Shown here piece by piece: positions 26,898 to 35,055 of a stretch of 64,000 nucleotides of DNA. This DNA is from Clostridia bacterium (GTDB lineage: Bacteria > Bacillota > Clostridia > Lachnospirales > Lachnospiraceae). Each line of letters begins with the position of its first letter. Position 1 is the first letter of the stretch. A program made the translations under genes and the position numbers. The stretch covers positions 333,779 through 397,778 of the forward strand of contig CAJTAK010000001.1 of assembly GCA_910574255.1 (NCBI GenBank), given 5' to 3'. Under the pieces are notes generated by a model, which was not told where the DNA came from, searched no databases, and was given only the letters and a program-made list of their open reading frames with translations.

Positions 26898-27806
26898 ATG
26901 GAATACAAGACAATTGTAAATCTGGCAGGAGTGGAATTAAAAAATCCTGTTATGACAGCTTCCGGAACCTTTGGTTCTGGCGCAGAATACAGTGAATTTT
27001 ATGATTTGGGGGCCTTGGGAGCTGTAGTTACAAAGGGGGTGGCAAATGTTCCATGGCCGGGAAATCCAACCCCCAGGATTGCTGAGACTGCCAGCGGCAT
27101 GCTCAATGCCATTGGACTTCAGAACCCAGGAATTGATGTCTTTATTCAGAGAGATATTCCGTTTTTGCGTCAGTTTGACACTAGGATTATTGTAAATGTC
27201 TGTGGAAAAACTATTTCCGATTACTGCGAAGTAGTGGAAAAGCTCTCAGATCAGCCAGTGGATCTTTTAGAAATCAATGTATCCTGTCCTAATGTAAAGG
27301 AAGGAGGCATTGCTTTTGGCCAGAAGCCGGAAGCACTGGAGAAAGTGACCCGTGAGGTAAAGAAGTATGCAAAGCAGCCGGTGATTATGAAGCTCAGTCC
27401 CAATGTGACAGATATTGGGGAGATGGCACGGGCGGCAGAGTCGGGGGGCGCAGATGTGCTTTCTCTTATTAATACTTTAACTGGGATGAAGATTGATATT
27501 CATAGAAGAACCTTTGCCATAGCAAACCAGACAGGCGGTTTGTCAGGGCCCGCTGTAAAGCCGGTAGCCGTGCGTATGGTATATCAGGCAGCTCAGGCTG
27601 TATCCCTGCCAATTATTGGCATGGGAGGTATTTGCAATGGGGAGGATGCCCTGGAGTTTATTCTGGCCGGTGCTGCGGCTGTATCTGTGGGAACAGCGAA
27701 TTTTGCCAATCCCTATGCAGCCAAGGAGACAGCGGAAGGCATTCGGGCTTATATGGAACAGTATCATGTGGAAGATATAAATGATTTGATTGGTGCAGTA
27801 CATTAA
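26898..27806 (+). CDS. pyrD: Dihydroorotate dehydrogenase B, catalytic subunit
   Basis: 302 residues from the ATG at 26898, preceded by GGAGGAAGG; the frame is open 22 codons further back inside pyrK. Class 1B features: N-terminal NPVMTASGTFG, TKGV with the FMN-binding Lys (about 46), NVSCPN with the catalytic Cys at 130, and the FMN phosphate loop IIGMGGI plus GTANF. It oxidises dihydroorotate to orotate with FMN and hands electrons to PyrK. pyrE, pyrB and pyrC are not in this window. Confidence 0.97.
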   Translation: MEYKTIVNLAGVELKNPVMTASGTFGSGAEYSEFYDLGALGAVVTKGVANVPWPGNPTPRIAETASGMLNAIGLQNPGIDVFIQRDIPFLRQFDTRIIVNVCGKTISDYCEVVEKLSDQPVDLLEINVSCPNVKEGGIAFGQKPEALEKVTREVKKYAKQPVIMKLSPNVTDIGEMARAAESGGADVLSLINTLTGMKIDIHRRTFAIANQTGGLSGPAVKPVAVRMVYQAAQAVSLPIIGMGGICNGEDALEFILAGAAAVSVGTANFANPYAAKETAEGIRAYMEQYHVEDINDLIGAVH

Positions 27807-28052
27807 ATATTTATAGAGCTTCATACGGTGTTGATTAAAAAGCACCAGCCGCCGCGTGTTCCTCCGGGATAATCAATATGTGTGAACCGAGACACCGGCG
27901 ATACGGGCAAAACCGCACTCATCCCGGAACTGATGCCAGAATTATTATAATGCGGAAATAGAAATAAAGCAAGATACACATCCCTTTCTGTAACCCTTTC
28001 CGTGCCTTTTACATATTCTAGATCGTAAAGAAAAAATGCAAAAGGAGAGCTT
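27807..28052. other. Intergenic region between pyrD and the amidase
   Basis: 246 bases. The plus strand holds a possible -10 (TATAAT at 27956-27961) for the amidase gene, with no good -35, and an AAAGGAG ribosome site just before 28053. ttgatta (27832-27838) and taatcaa (27871-27877) form inverted ends around a GC-rich core. The minus strand is open for about 76 codons with protein-like composition (see findings). I assign no gene. Confidence 0.4.
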
Positions 28053-28931
28053 ATGGCAACAAAGATCGTAGTGGATGCAGGACACGGAGGAAGCAATCCG
28101 GGCGCAGTATATGAGGGCCGCCGGGAAAGTGACGACGCCCTGCGGCTTGCAATGGCAGTGGGACGGATTCTGGAATCAAACGGATATGATGTAAGCTACA
28201 CAAGAACCAGTGATGTTACCCAGTCCGTAGGACAGAAAGCAGCAATTGCCAATGAGGAGGGAGCGGATCTCTTTGTATCCATTCATAGGAACGCAGGAGA
28301 ATATCCGGGACAGTATACAGGGGTTCAGACCCTGATTTATGACGATTCCGGAATCAAAAAGCAGATGGCGGAGAGAATTAATGCGAATCTGGCGGCATTA
28401 GGCTTTCGCAATGCCGGTGTGAGTATCCGCCCCAATCTGGTAGTACTTAACAGCACGCAGATGCCTGCTCTGCTGGTAGAGGCAGGGTTTATAGACAGCG
28501 ACGTGGATAACCGTCTCTTTGACAGCCGTTTTCAGGCTATGGCTCAGGCCATTGCGGATGGGATTATGGATACCTTAGAAGGAACCCAAGTGTCATCCAG
28601 CAATGTATCGGAGGATGACCGGGGTGAGGAAGAGCGCCGCAGGCCGCCTGTGCCCCGCCCGCCTATGATGCGTCCCCCTATGCCTCCGGCGCAGCCTATG
28701 CCGCCTGAGGAACCGGAGGAGCTGTACCGGGTACAGGCAGGAGCTTTCCGGGAGCGCCAGAATGCGGATAATCTTCTGCAGCTTCTGGAAAATGACGGGT
28801 TCCCGGCATTCATTGTCTTTCAGGATGGCCTGTACAAGGTACAGGTGGGAGCTTTCACACGTTTGAGCAATGCCATTGCCATGGAGCGGGAGGTTCGGGA
28901 AAAAGGATATAATACGTATATTACTACCTGA
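28053..28931 (+). CDS. N-acetylmuramoyl-L-alanine amidase with SPOR domain
   Basis: 292 residues, ATG after AAAAGGAGAG. Amidase_3 domain (1 to about 175): zinc ligands H11 (DAGHGG), E25 and H78 (SIHRN), and catalytic E143 (LVEAGF). A proline-rich linker (about 194-220) leads to a C-terminal SPOR domain (YRVQAGAFRERQNAD ... YKVQVGAFTRLSNA), which binds denuded glycan strands. I see no signal peptide: the protein starts MATKIVVD. In B. subtilis, CwlD of this family acts on spore cortex and does have a leader; lack of one here, with a SPOR domain, is notable. Cleaves the muramoyl-alanine bond in peptidoglycan. Confidence 0.9.
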   Translation: MATKIVVDAGHGGSNPGAVYEGRRESDDALRLAMAVGRILESNGYDVSYTRTSDVTQSVGQKAAIANEEGADLFVSIHRNAGEYPGQYTGVQTLIYDDSGIKKQMAERINANLAALGFRNAGVSIRPNLVVLNSTQMPALLVEAGFIDSDVDNRLFDSRFQAMAQAIADGIMDTLEGTQVSSSNVSEDDRGEEERRRPPVPRPPMMRPPMPPAQPMPPEEPEELYRVQAGAFRERQNADNLLQLLENDGFPAFIVFQDGLYKVQVGAFTRLSNAIAMEREVREKGYNTYITT

Positions 28932-29028
28932 CTTAGATAAACGGGAACCGGGATTTTGCCATTGAGACGAAAATTATTATAAAATGCGTAGAATGTAAAA
29001 AAATCAATGTCTAAAAGAGATGAAAACA

Positions 29029-29067
29029 GAGCTGCTGTTTTGGGAGTGATTGCCTAAACAGCAGCTC
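29029..29067. terminator. Hairpin terminator between the amidase and the phosphatase genes
   Basis: gagctgctgttt (29029-29040) pairs perfectly with aaacagcagctc (29056-29067). On the minus strand the stem is followed by CTGTTTTCAT, a weak T-run, fitting termination of the convergent phosphatase gene. Confidence 0.6.
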
Positions 29068-29074
29068 AAATTAC

Positions 29075-29899
29075 TTAGGAGTTTAAAATATATGTTTCCA
29101 CAGCCCAGGCCACGCCGCATTCATCGTTGGTGAAAGGAGAAACGCAGTCCGCTTTGCTTAAGGTTTCCGGGTAAGCGTTTTTCATGGCAACGCCCAAACC
29201 GGCATATTCAAGCATGGAAATATCGTTCAGCCCATCACCGCAGGCCATGAGCTCCTTGCGGGAAATATTTAAATAGTCACAAATCTTGGAAAGGGCCTTA
29301 TCCTTTGCAACTCCCTTTGGGGCTAACTCCAAAAAGAAGGATTCTGCAAAAAAACTGTCGCAGATATGGGAATATTTTGCAAGAAATTCATCACGAGCCT
29401 TCAGAAGCCGTTCATGTTTCCCTGCTCCCAGAATCTTTGGAATCGGATAATCTAAAAATTCCGGAAGATTGGAAACCTTTTCCACTGTTGTGGAATTGCA
29501 TTTACATTCTCTTAAGACATACTCGTCCGTATCCGTTTCCGCAACGATGTGTGTATCCGTATAAGATAAGGGCTGCGCACCATGCTTTTTAACGATGGCA
29601 CAGGTGTCGGCAATTGCTTCTTTGGGGAACATTAATTCCTGTATGATGTCTCCGGTTTGATAATCAAAGATTTTTCCGCCATTGAAAGCAGCGATAATAC
29701 CGCCGCGCTTTTCAAATTCCAGCTCTTTTGCAAGGCCTCTTATGCCCATAACGGATCGCCCGGATATTAAGATTATCTTTACGCCTAAGTCCATTGCTTT
29801 CCACAGGGCCTCTTTATTTTCGGGCGGAAGATTTTTATTGCTGTCTGTTAAAGTTCCATCCAAATCCAGTGCTAATGCTTTGTATTTTAAGCTTTCCAT
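29075..29899 (-). CDS. Cof-type HAD-IIB phosphatase
   Basis: 274 residues from MESLKYKALALDLDG, with GGGAGG upstream; the longer frame to 29941 has no ribosome site. Motif I LDLDGTLTDSN (about 10-20) holds the nucleophile, motif II SGRS, the C2B cap lies between, and GDGLNDISMLEYAG is motif IV near the end with the KGVAKDKAL lysine before it. Cof-like phosphatases act on sugar phosphates or on pyrophosphate-type cofactors in the cytoplasm. Its promoter is TTGACA-18-TAACAT on the minus strand (29948-29977). The substrate is not known. It is a stand-alone gene. Confidence 0.93.
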   Translation of the reverse strand: MESLKYKALALDLDGTLTDSNKNLPPENKEALWKAMDLGVKIILISGRSVMGIRGLAKELEFEKRGGIIAAFNGGKIFDYQTGDIIQELMFPKEAIADTCAIVKKHGAQPLSYTDTHIVAETDTDEYVLRECKCNSTTVEKVSNLPEFLDYPIPKILGAGKHERLLKARDEFLAKYSHICDSFFAESFFLELAPKGVAKDKALSKICDYLNISRKELMACGDGLNDISMLEYAGLGVAMKNAYPETLSKADCVSPFTNDECGVAWAVETYILNS

Positions 29900-29947
29900 A
29901 CAAGCCTCCCTTAATTGTCTTTTATAAAAATCATATATCATTGTTAA

Positions 29948-29977
29948 ATGTTACACCATTACCGGTTAAAGTGTCAA
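29948..29977 (-). promoter_or_regulatory. Promoter of the Cof-type phosphatase
   Basis: On the minus strand TTGACA (complement of 29972-29977), an 18-base spacer and TAACAT (complement of 29948-29953), about 50 bases before the ATG. Confidence 0.5.
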
Positions 29978-30004
29978 GAAAAGGTGTTTGTGCTATGGGG
30001 TCAG

Positions 30005-30048
30005 AGGGACTGCCCCCCGCTGAAAACGACTTAAAATGGGCAGTCCCT
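30005..30048. repeat. Short GC-rich hairpin, possible dispersed repeat
   Basis: agggactgccc (30005-30015) and gggcagtccct (30038-30048) are perfect inverted copies around an AT-rich loop. There is no T-run on either side, so it is not a standard terminator. It is close to a second, longer inverted pair (30049-30111). Confidence 0.55.
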
Positions 30049-30111
30049 GTTACAATTCGCACCTTTGTGAAATAAAAATTTTATAAAATCTGGTATAGTG
30101 TGAATTGTAAC
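30049..30111. promoter_or_regulatory. Inverted repeat around the putative start site of the LRR-VWA-MoxR operon
   Basis: gttacaattcgcac (30049-30062) and gtgtgaattgtaac (30098-30111) are inverted copies with one mismatch. Between them is TGGTATAGT (30091-30099), an extended -10. A regulator binding both arms could control the operon that begins at 30230; the strength of the -35 is poor. Confidence 0.45.
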
Positions 30112-30229
30112 AAAACCCTTGAAAAAAGCTTTTATATCGTATAACATTAGAAAGCGGAAGAACAGCCAGCGTCCAGGCGGTCGGTAAAAGGGAAGACAGG
30201 AGATAGTTGCTTGGGAGAAAATAAAAGTT

Positions 30230-31195
30230 ATGAACTTTGCATATGAGATTCAGGATAAATCAGTTAAAATCTGGCGCTGCTTCAGCTATGGGACAAAGAT
30301 TGAGGTTCCGGACAGGCTGGCAGGGTATCCGGTAGCGGAACTGGCGCCTTATGCATTTTCGGCCCATATGGAGGAAGAGAAGCTGGAGGAGAAAATACGG
30401 TCAGGACAGCTTCTTCTATCCGGGGAGAATGAGGAACCGGCCCTCTGCGGTTTCCGTTTGAAAGGGATATATCTGCCGGCAGCGCTTCAAAAAATAGGAG
30501 CTTATGCATTTTACAATTGCAGCGGCCTGGAACATTTCTCTTTTCATGGAAGCCTTAAGGATCTGGGAGCCGGATTATTTACCGGCTGCCATCATATAAG
30601 ACAGCTGGAGCTTACCTTGGATGATACAGGAACATCCTGCCTGCAGGAGATTTTGATGGAACTGAATGAGGAACTCAGGCTTACTATTTACAGAGGCAAT
30701 GAAGAAGCAAGGCTGGTATTTCCGGAATTTTATGAGGAAGGCGTGGAGAATACGCCGGCACGGATTCTTATGACTCAGATGCACGGCAGCGGAATGCATT
30801 TTCGAAATTGCTTTTATCGGAAAAGATTTGATTTTCATGCCTATGACGGATGCTTTTTTCGGGCAAAGGCTCAGGAGGACAGGGATTCGGTGCTGGAACT
30901 GGCTCTGGGACGCTTGCGGTTTTCCATGGAACTGGGAGCAGAGGGAAGAACGGATTATGAAAAATATCTTAGGGAGCATTTGCCGGAAGCCGGACTGTGG
31001 GCCATAGAACAGAGAGATATGGAACTTTTGAACTGGCTGGTTAAAGAGCATCTTCCCGGAAGCCCGGAGGAGGAAATAATTTTACGCCGGCTTCTGGGAC
31101 AGGCAGCAGAGCGGGGGTTTACGGAGGGGAATGGGTTTCTCCTAAGTGTGCTGCATGGACGTTTTTCATCCAGGGAGGAACTATTTGAGTTTTGA
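30230..31195 (+). CDS. Leucine-rich-repeat-like protein of unknown function
   Basis: 321 residues. The middle of the protein has repeat-like blocks: the segments around LAPYAFSAHM, LQKIGAYAFYNCSGL and GAGLFTGCHHIRQL resemble the BspA-type LRR5 pattern (I..YAF..CxxL). The C-terminal half is helical and ends near GFTEGNGFLLSVLHG; its last blocks look like ankyrin-type helices. No signal peptide, so cytoplasmic. It is first in an operon with a VWA protein and a MoxR ATPase (50 bases to the next gene), and may be their adaptor or substrate-recognition part. Confidence 0.65.
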   Translation: MNFAYEIQDKSVKIWRCFSYGTKIEVPDRLAGYPVAELAPYAFSAHMEEEKLEEKIRSGQLLLSGENEEPALCGFRLKGIYLPAALQKIGAYAFYNCSGLEHFSFHGSLKDLGAGLFTGCHHIRQLELTLDDTGTSCLQEILMELNEELRLTIYRGNEEARLVFPEFYEEGVENTPARILMTQMHGSGMHFRNCFYRKRFDFHAYDGCFFRAKAQEDRDSVLELALGRLRFSMELGAEGRTDYEKYLREHLPEAGLWAIEQRDMELLNWLVKEHLPGSPEEEIILRRLLGQAAERGFTEGNGFLLSVLHGRFSSREELFEF

Positions 31196-31245
31196 AACTG
31201 CTGATTATAGAGTGGATACAATTTTGAAAGGAGCCGTCACAGGCT

Positions 31246-32553
31246 ATGGTGATGCATAAGGAACAAGAACGGTATCTGCAAAAGGAGGTGCTGGGGACAA
31301 GAATTTTAAACCAGGCACGAAATGAGCTTTATCTTCATATGCGCTTTCTGGATCTGGCTTTGGGAAGCTTTCCTGTCCGGCCGGGGGCGGAAGTGCATCC
31401 GGCGGGAACCGATGGGGGAACGCTCTTTTTTGCACCGGATGATTTGCTAAAGCTTTACCAGACAGGCAGAGTCTATGTGATGCGTCTGTATCTTCACGGC
31501 CTGATGCACTGCCTGTTCTGCCATCCCTTTTATAGAAAAGAACGGGATATGGAATATTGGAATCTGGCCTGTGATATTGCGGCGGAATCCGTTCTTGACG
31601 GCCTCCATTTGAAATGCGTGCATCTTCCGGGCGTTTTTCGTCAGGCTGTCTATGCAAGGCTTAAGGAAAAGCTGACCGTGCTCACAGCGGGAGGTATTTA
31701 CAGAGAACTTTGCCGCATGCAGATAAGCGGTTCGGAGCTTATGGGCTGGAAGCAGGCGTTTTCTGTGGACGATCATAGTCTTTGGGAACAGGAGAAGCCC
31801 CCATCCCAAGTAGAACAGAACCGGAAACAGTGGGAGAATCTTCGGGAACGGATGGAAATGGATATGGAGACATTTTCTAAGGAGGCGGCAGAGGGCAGCA
31901 AGGGACTTGTGGAGCAGCTTCGGATTGAAAATCACCGCCGTTATGATTACCGGGAATTTTTACGAAGGTTCTCTGTTCGGAAAGAAGAAATGCAGGTAGA
32001 TATGGATACCTTTGACTATGTCTTTTATCACTATGGCCTTTCTCTTTACGGAAATATGCCCCTCATTGAGCCCCAGGAGACCAAGGAGGTTCAGAAGATT
32101 GAGGAGTTTGTCATTGTGATTGATACCTCCATGTCCTGCAAGGATGAGCTGGTCCGGCGTTTCCTGGAGGAGACTTACAATGTCTTGCAGGAGTCGGAAA
32201 GCTTTTTTCGTGAGATTCATATTCGGATTCTCCAGTGTGACGACCGTGTCCAGTCGGATGCGGAGATCACCGGCCAGGAGGAACTGAAAAGTTATATGGA
32301 GCATCTGACTATAAAGGGGCAGGGAGGAACGGATTTTCGTCCGGCCTTTGCCTATGTGGAGGAACTGCTGACAAGGAAAGCGTTTTACCGTCTCAGGGGA
32401 CTTTTGTATTTTACGGATGGATATGGAACCTTTCCTGCAAAGATGCCCCCATATGAGACAGCCTTTATATTTATCAAGGACAATTACCGGGATGTGGATG
32501 TGCCGCCCTGGGCGATTAAGCTGATATTGGGACCAGATGAATTAAGTGAGTAG
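31246..32553 (+). CDS. DUF2201-type VWA domain protein
   Basis: 435 residues. The N-terminal half has a putative metallopeptidase-like region with H84-xxx-H88-xxxx-H93 (LHGLMHCLFCHP) and DIAAESVLDG, as in the DUF2201 group. A VWA domain follows from about 287: the MIDAS motif DTSMS at 293-297, then GGTDFRPAF and a FTDGYG segment. ATG 31246 has AAAGGAG upstream. VWA proteins of this kind team up with MoxR ATPases to insert metals or remodel partners. Neighbour gene order agrees. Substrate unknown. Confidence 0.88.
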   Translation: MVMHKEQERYLQKEVLGTRILNQARNELYLHMRFLDLALGSFPVRPGAEVHPAGTDGGTLFFAPDDLLKLYQTGRVYVMRLYLHGLMHCLFCHPFYRKERDMEYWNLACDIAAESVLDGLHLKCVHLPGVFRQAVYARLKEKLTVLTAGGIYRELCRMQISGSELMGWKQAFSVDDHSLWEQEKPPSQVEQNRKQWENLRERMEMDMETFSKEAAEGSKGLVEQLRIENHRRYDYREFLRRFSVRKEEMQVDMDTFDYVFYHYGLSLYGNMPLIEPQETKEVQKIEEFVIVIDTSMSCKDELVRRFLEETYNVLQESESFFREIHIRILQCDDRVQSDAEITGQEELKSYMEHLTIKGQGGTDFRPAFAYVEELLTRKAFYRLRGLLYFTDGYGTFPAKMPPYETAFIFIKDNYRDVDVPPWAIKLILGPDELSE

Positions 32554-32642
32554 AATAAAGTATTTTAGAAACAGGCATTTGGCTTTGAGATGTTTATGGA
32601 CACATTTTGTCTGACTTAAGTGAAAAAGAGGAGAAAAGGGAT

Positions 32643-34160
32643 ATGAATATTAAACGGGCAAAGCAGGAGATTAAGGATGCGGTAAAAGCCTATCTTTTAA
32701 AGGATGCCTACGGCGTATATGAGATACCGGCTATCCGTCAGAGGCCCTTATTGCTTCTGGGAGCGCCGGGGATCGGAAAGACACAGATTATGGAGCAGAT
32801 TGCCCGGGAATGCGGCATTGCCCTGGTATCCTACACCATTACTCATCACACCAGACAGAGCGCTATGGGTCTTCCATTTATTCTGGAAAAGGATTTCGGA
32901 GGGGAGAAAAAGGCAGTCACCGAGTACACTATGAGCGAGATCATTGCTTCGGTGTATGAGAAGATGGAGAAGACGGGGTTAAAGGAGGGTATCCTTTTTA
33001 TAGATGAGATTAACTGTGTTTCCGAAACGCTGGCCCCGGCCATGCTTCAATTTCTCCAGTGCAAGACTTTTGGAACCCATCAGGTGCCGGAGGGCTGGAT
33101 CATTGTGGCAGCAGGAAATCCGCCGGAATACAACAAGTCTGTCCGGGAGTTTGATGTGGTGACTATGGACCGGGTTCGGAATATAGAGGTAGAGCCGGAT
33201 TTTGAGGTCTGGAGGGAATATGCGGTTTCCGTGGGAATGCATCCGGCGATTCTTTCTTATCTGAATATACGGCCCGCACATTTCTACCAGATGGAAAATA
33301 CGGTGGATGGCCGGAGGTTTGCAACGCCCAGAGGCTGGGAGGATTTGTCCCGGATGCTGGAGGTCTGTGAACGGATTGGAAAGACTGCGGATAAAGAGGT
33401 GGTTGTCCAGTATCTCCAGCATGAAAGGATTGCAGGAGGTTTCGCTAATTATCTGGAGCTTTACGGAAAGTATCAGAGAGACTATCAGATAGAGGAGATT
33501 TTGAAAGGGAATATGCAGGTGGGAATGGTGAAAAAGCTGTCCCATGCTTCCTTTGATGAACGTCTCAGTGTGGTAAGCCTTTTGCTTTCCGGCTGCAAGG
33601 GAAGCTTCCGGGAAGAGCAGCTTCAAAAACGGTTTGTGGAGAAGCTGTTTGGGAAAATGAAAGAGGCAAGAGGGATGCTTACAGGGGAAAACGAAAAGAA
33701 CCTGTTTTCCTGGGAAATTTTGGAGCTGTTGCGGAAAGAAAACGAGGATCTCCGAAAACGGCAGAAAGAGGCGGAGCTTCTCACCAGAGAGCAGGAACGG
33801 GAAATGCTGCGCCTTTCGGATACGTTAGCTTTTTATGGAATGGAACTGAAAAAGCAGGCTCCCGCTGCGGGGGAAGCGGCCTTGGAGCTTTTGCGGAAGC
33901 TTTTTGCAAAGGAGCGCTCTGCTTATGATGAGGGGAAAGCAAAGAGTGCCTGTTATCTGGAACATGCCTTTGATTTTATGGAATTGGCCTTTGGAGCTAG
34001 TCAGGAAATGGCGATCTTTGTTACCGAGCTGAACAGCGATCCGGCGGCGGTGGCGTTTCTGGAGGATTATGCCTGTGAGAGGTATGATCGTTATAATCAA
34101 AGCTTGCTTTTTGAGCAGGAGGATCGGGAGATTCTGGGGCAGATTGAGGAACTGGATTAG
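32643..34160 (+). CDS. MoxR-type AAA+ ATPase
   Basis: 505 residues from the ATG at 32643 (GAGGAGAAAAGGGAT before it). Walker A GAPGIGKT (40-47), Walker B LFIDEIN (118-124), sensor-1 AAGNPPE (157-163). The typical ATPase core is followed by a long helical C-terminal extension with a possible coiled coil (LLRKENEDLRKRQKEAELLTREQEREML). MoxR ATPases act as chaperones with VWA partners; the preceding gene is that partner. The long C-terminal tail is not standard and could bind the LRR-like protein. Confidence 0.9.
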   Translation: MNIKRAKQEIKDAVKAYLLKDAYGVYEIPAIRQRPLLLLGAPGIGKTQIMEQIARECGIALVSYTITHHTRQSAMGLPFILEKDFGGEKKAVTEYTMSEIIASVYEKMEKTGLKEGILFIDEINCVSETLAPAMLQFLQCKTFGTHQVPEGWIIVAAGNPPEYNKSVREFDVVTMDRVRNIEVEPDFEVWREYAVSVGMHPAILSYLNIRPAHFYQMENTVDGRRFATPRGWEDLSRMLEVCERIGKTADKEVVVQYLQHERIAGGFANYLELYGKYQRDYQIEEILKGNMQVGMVKKLSHASFDERLSVVSLLLSGCKGSFREEQLQKRFVEKLFGKMKEARGMLTGENEKNLFSWEILELLRKENEDLRKRQKEAELLTREQEREMLRLSDTLAFYGMELKKQAPAAGEAALELLRKLFAKERSAYDEGKAKSACYLEHAFDFMELAFGASQEMAIFVTELNSDPAAVAFLEDYACERYDRYNQSLLFEQEDREILGQIEELD

Positions 34161-34169
34161 GAGGAAAAG

Positions 34170-34973
34170 ATGGAAGAATTAATTATACTTGGCACAGGAA
34201 ATGCCAATGTAACCAAATGCTACAATACCTGCTCGGCTTTACACAATGAACGGGGCTATTTTCTGGTAGATGCAGGGGGAGGCAACGGGATTCTGGTGCA
34301 ATTGGAAAAGGCAGGAATTCCTCTGGATGAGATTCATGAGATTTTTTTAAGCCATGAGCATACGGATCATATACTGGGAATGGTATGGGTGATTCGGATG
34401 ATTGCGGCCCGGATGAAGCAGGGGAAGTATGAGGGAAATCTTGATCTCTATTGTCACAGGGAGCTGGTGGAAACTCTGCTGACGATTGTGCGGCTGACGG
34501 TTCAGGGAAAGTTTGTAAAGCTCATAGGGGAACGCATCTTCCTGCATCCTTTGGAGGACGGAGATGTGAAAGAGATTCTGGGATACTCTGTCAGGTTTTT
34601 TGATATTCAGTCCGTGAAAGCAAAGCAGTATGGCTTTACCCTGACCTTACATAATGGAAAGAAATTTACCTTTGCAGGAGATGAGCCCTATCGGGAGTGC
34701 GAGTATGAATACGTAAAGGGTGCGGACTGGCTGCTTCAAGAGGCTTTCTGCCTTTACAGTCAGGCAGAGCAGTTTAAGCCCTATGAGAAATGCCATACCA
34801 CTGTGAAAGACGCCTGTGAGATGGCGGAGAAACTGGAGATTAAGAATCTGATTCTGTATCATACGGAGGATAAGAATATAGAGAGGCGAAAGGAGCTTTA
34901 TCTGGCGGAGGGGAAGCCCTGCTTTTCCGGGGAGCTGTATGTGCCGGAGGATTTGGAAGTGTTCGAACTCTAA
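34170..34973 (+). CDS. MBL-fold metallo-hydrolase, RNase Z-like
   Basis: 267 residues. The metallo-beta-lactamase motif SHEHTDH (61-67) gives His62, His64, Asp66 and His67; FAGDEPY and LYHTED provide later metal ligands. The start LGTGNANVTKCYNTC resembles RNase Z/ElaC, but the family includes phosphodiesterases of other types and the typical RNase Z exosite is not obvious. It starts 9 bases after the MoxR gene, so it is probably part of the same operon. Whether it works with that system or is a tRNA 3-prime processing enzyme is open. Confidence 0.85.
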   Translation: MEELIILGTGNANVTKCYNTCSALHNERGYFLVDAGGGNGILVQLEKAGIPLDEIHEIFLSHEHTDHILGMVWVIRMIAARMKQGKYEGNLDLYCHRELVETLLTIVRLTVQGKFVKLIGERIFLHPLEDGDVKEILGYSVRFFDIQSVKAKQYGFTLTLHNGKKFTFAGDEPYRECEYEYVKGADWLLQEAFCLYSQAEQFKPYEKCHTTVKDACEMAEKLEIKNLILYHTEDKNIERRKELYLAEGKPCFSGELYVPEDLEVFEL

Positions 34974-34994
34974 GATAAACCTTATGGGTTACAT

Positions 34995-35042
34995 AAAAAG
35001 CGTAAAGGCAAGGTGGAAACCACCCGGCTTTTACGCTTTTTA
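34995..35042. terminator. Bidirectional intrinsic terminator
   Basis: aaaaagcgtaaag (34995-35007) pairs with cttttacgcttttt (35028-35041), with a further inner stem (ggtgg/ccacc), and has T-runs for transcription from both sides. It separates the MBL gene from the convergent RpiR-type regulator. Confidence 0.85.
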
Positions 35043-35055
35043 TTATGAACTGGTA

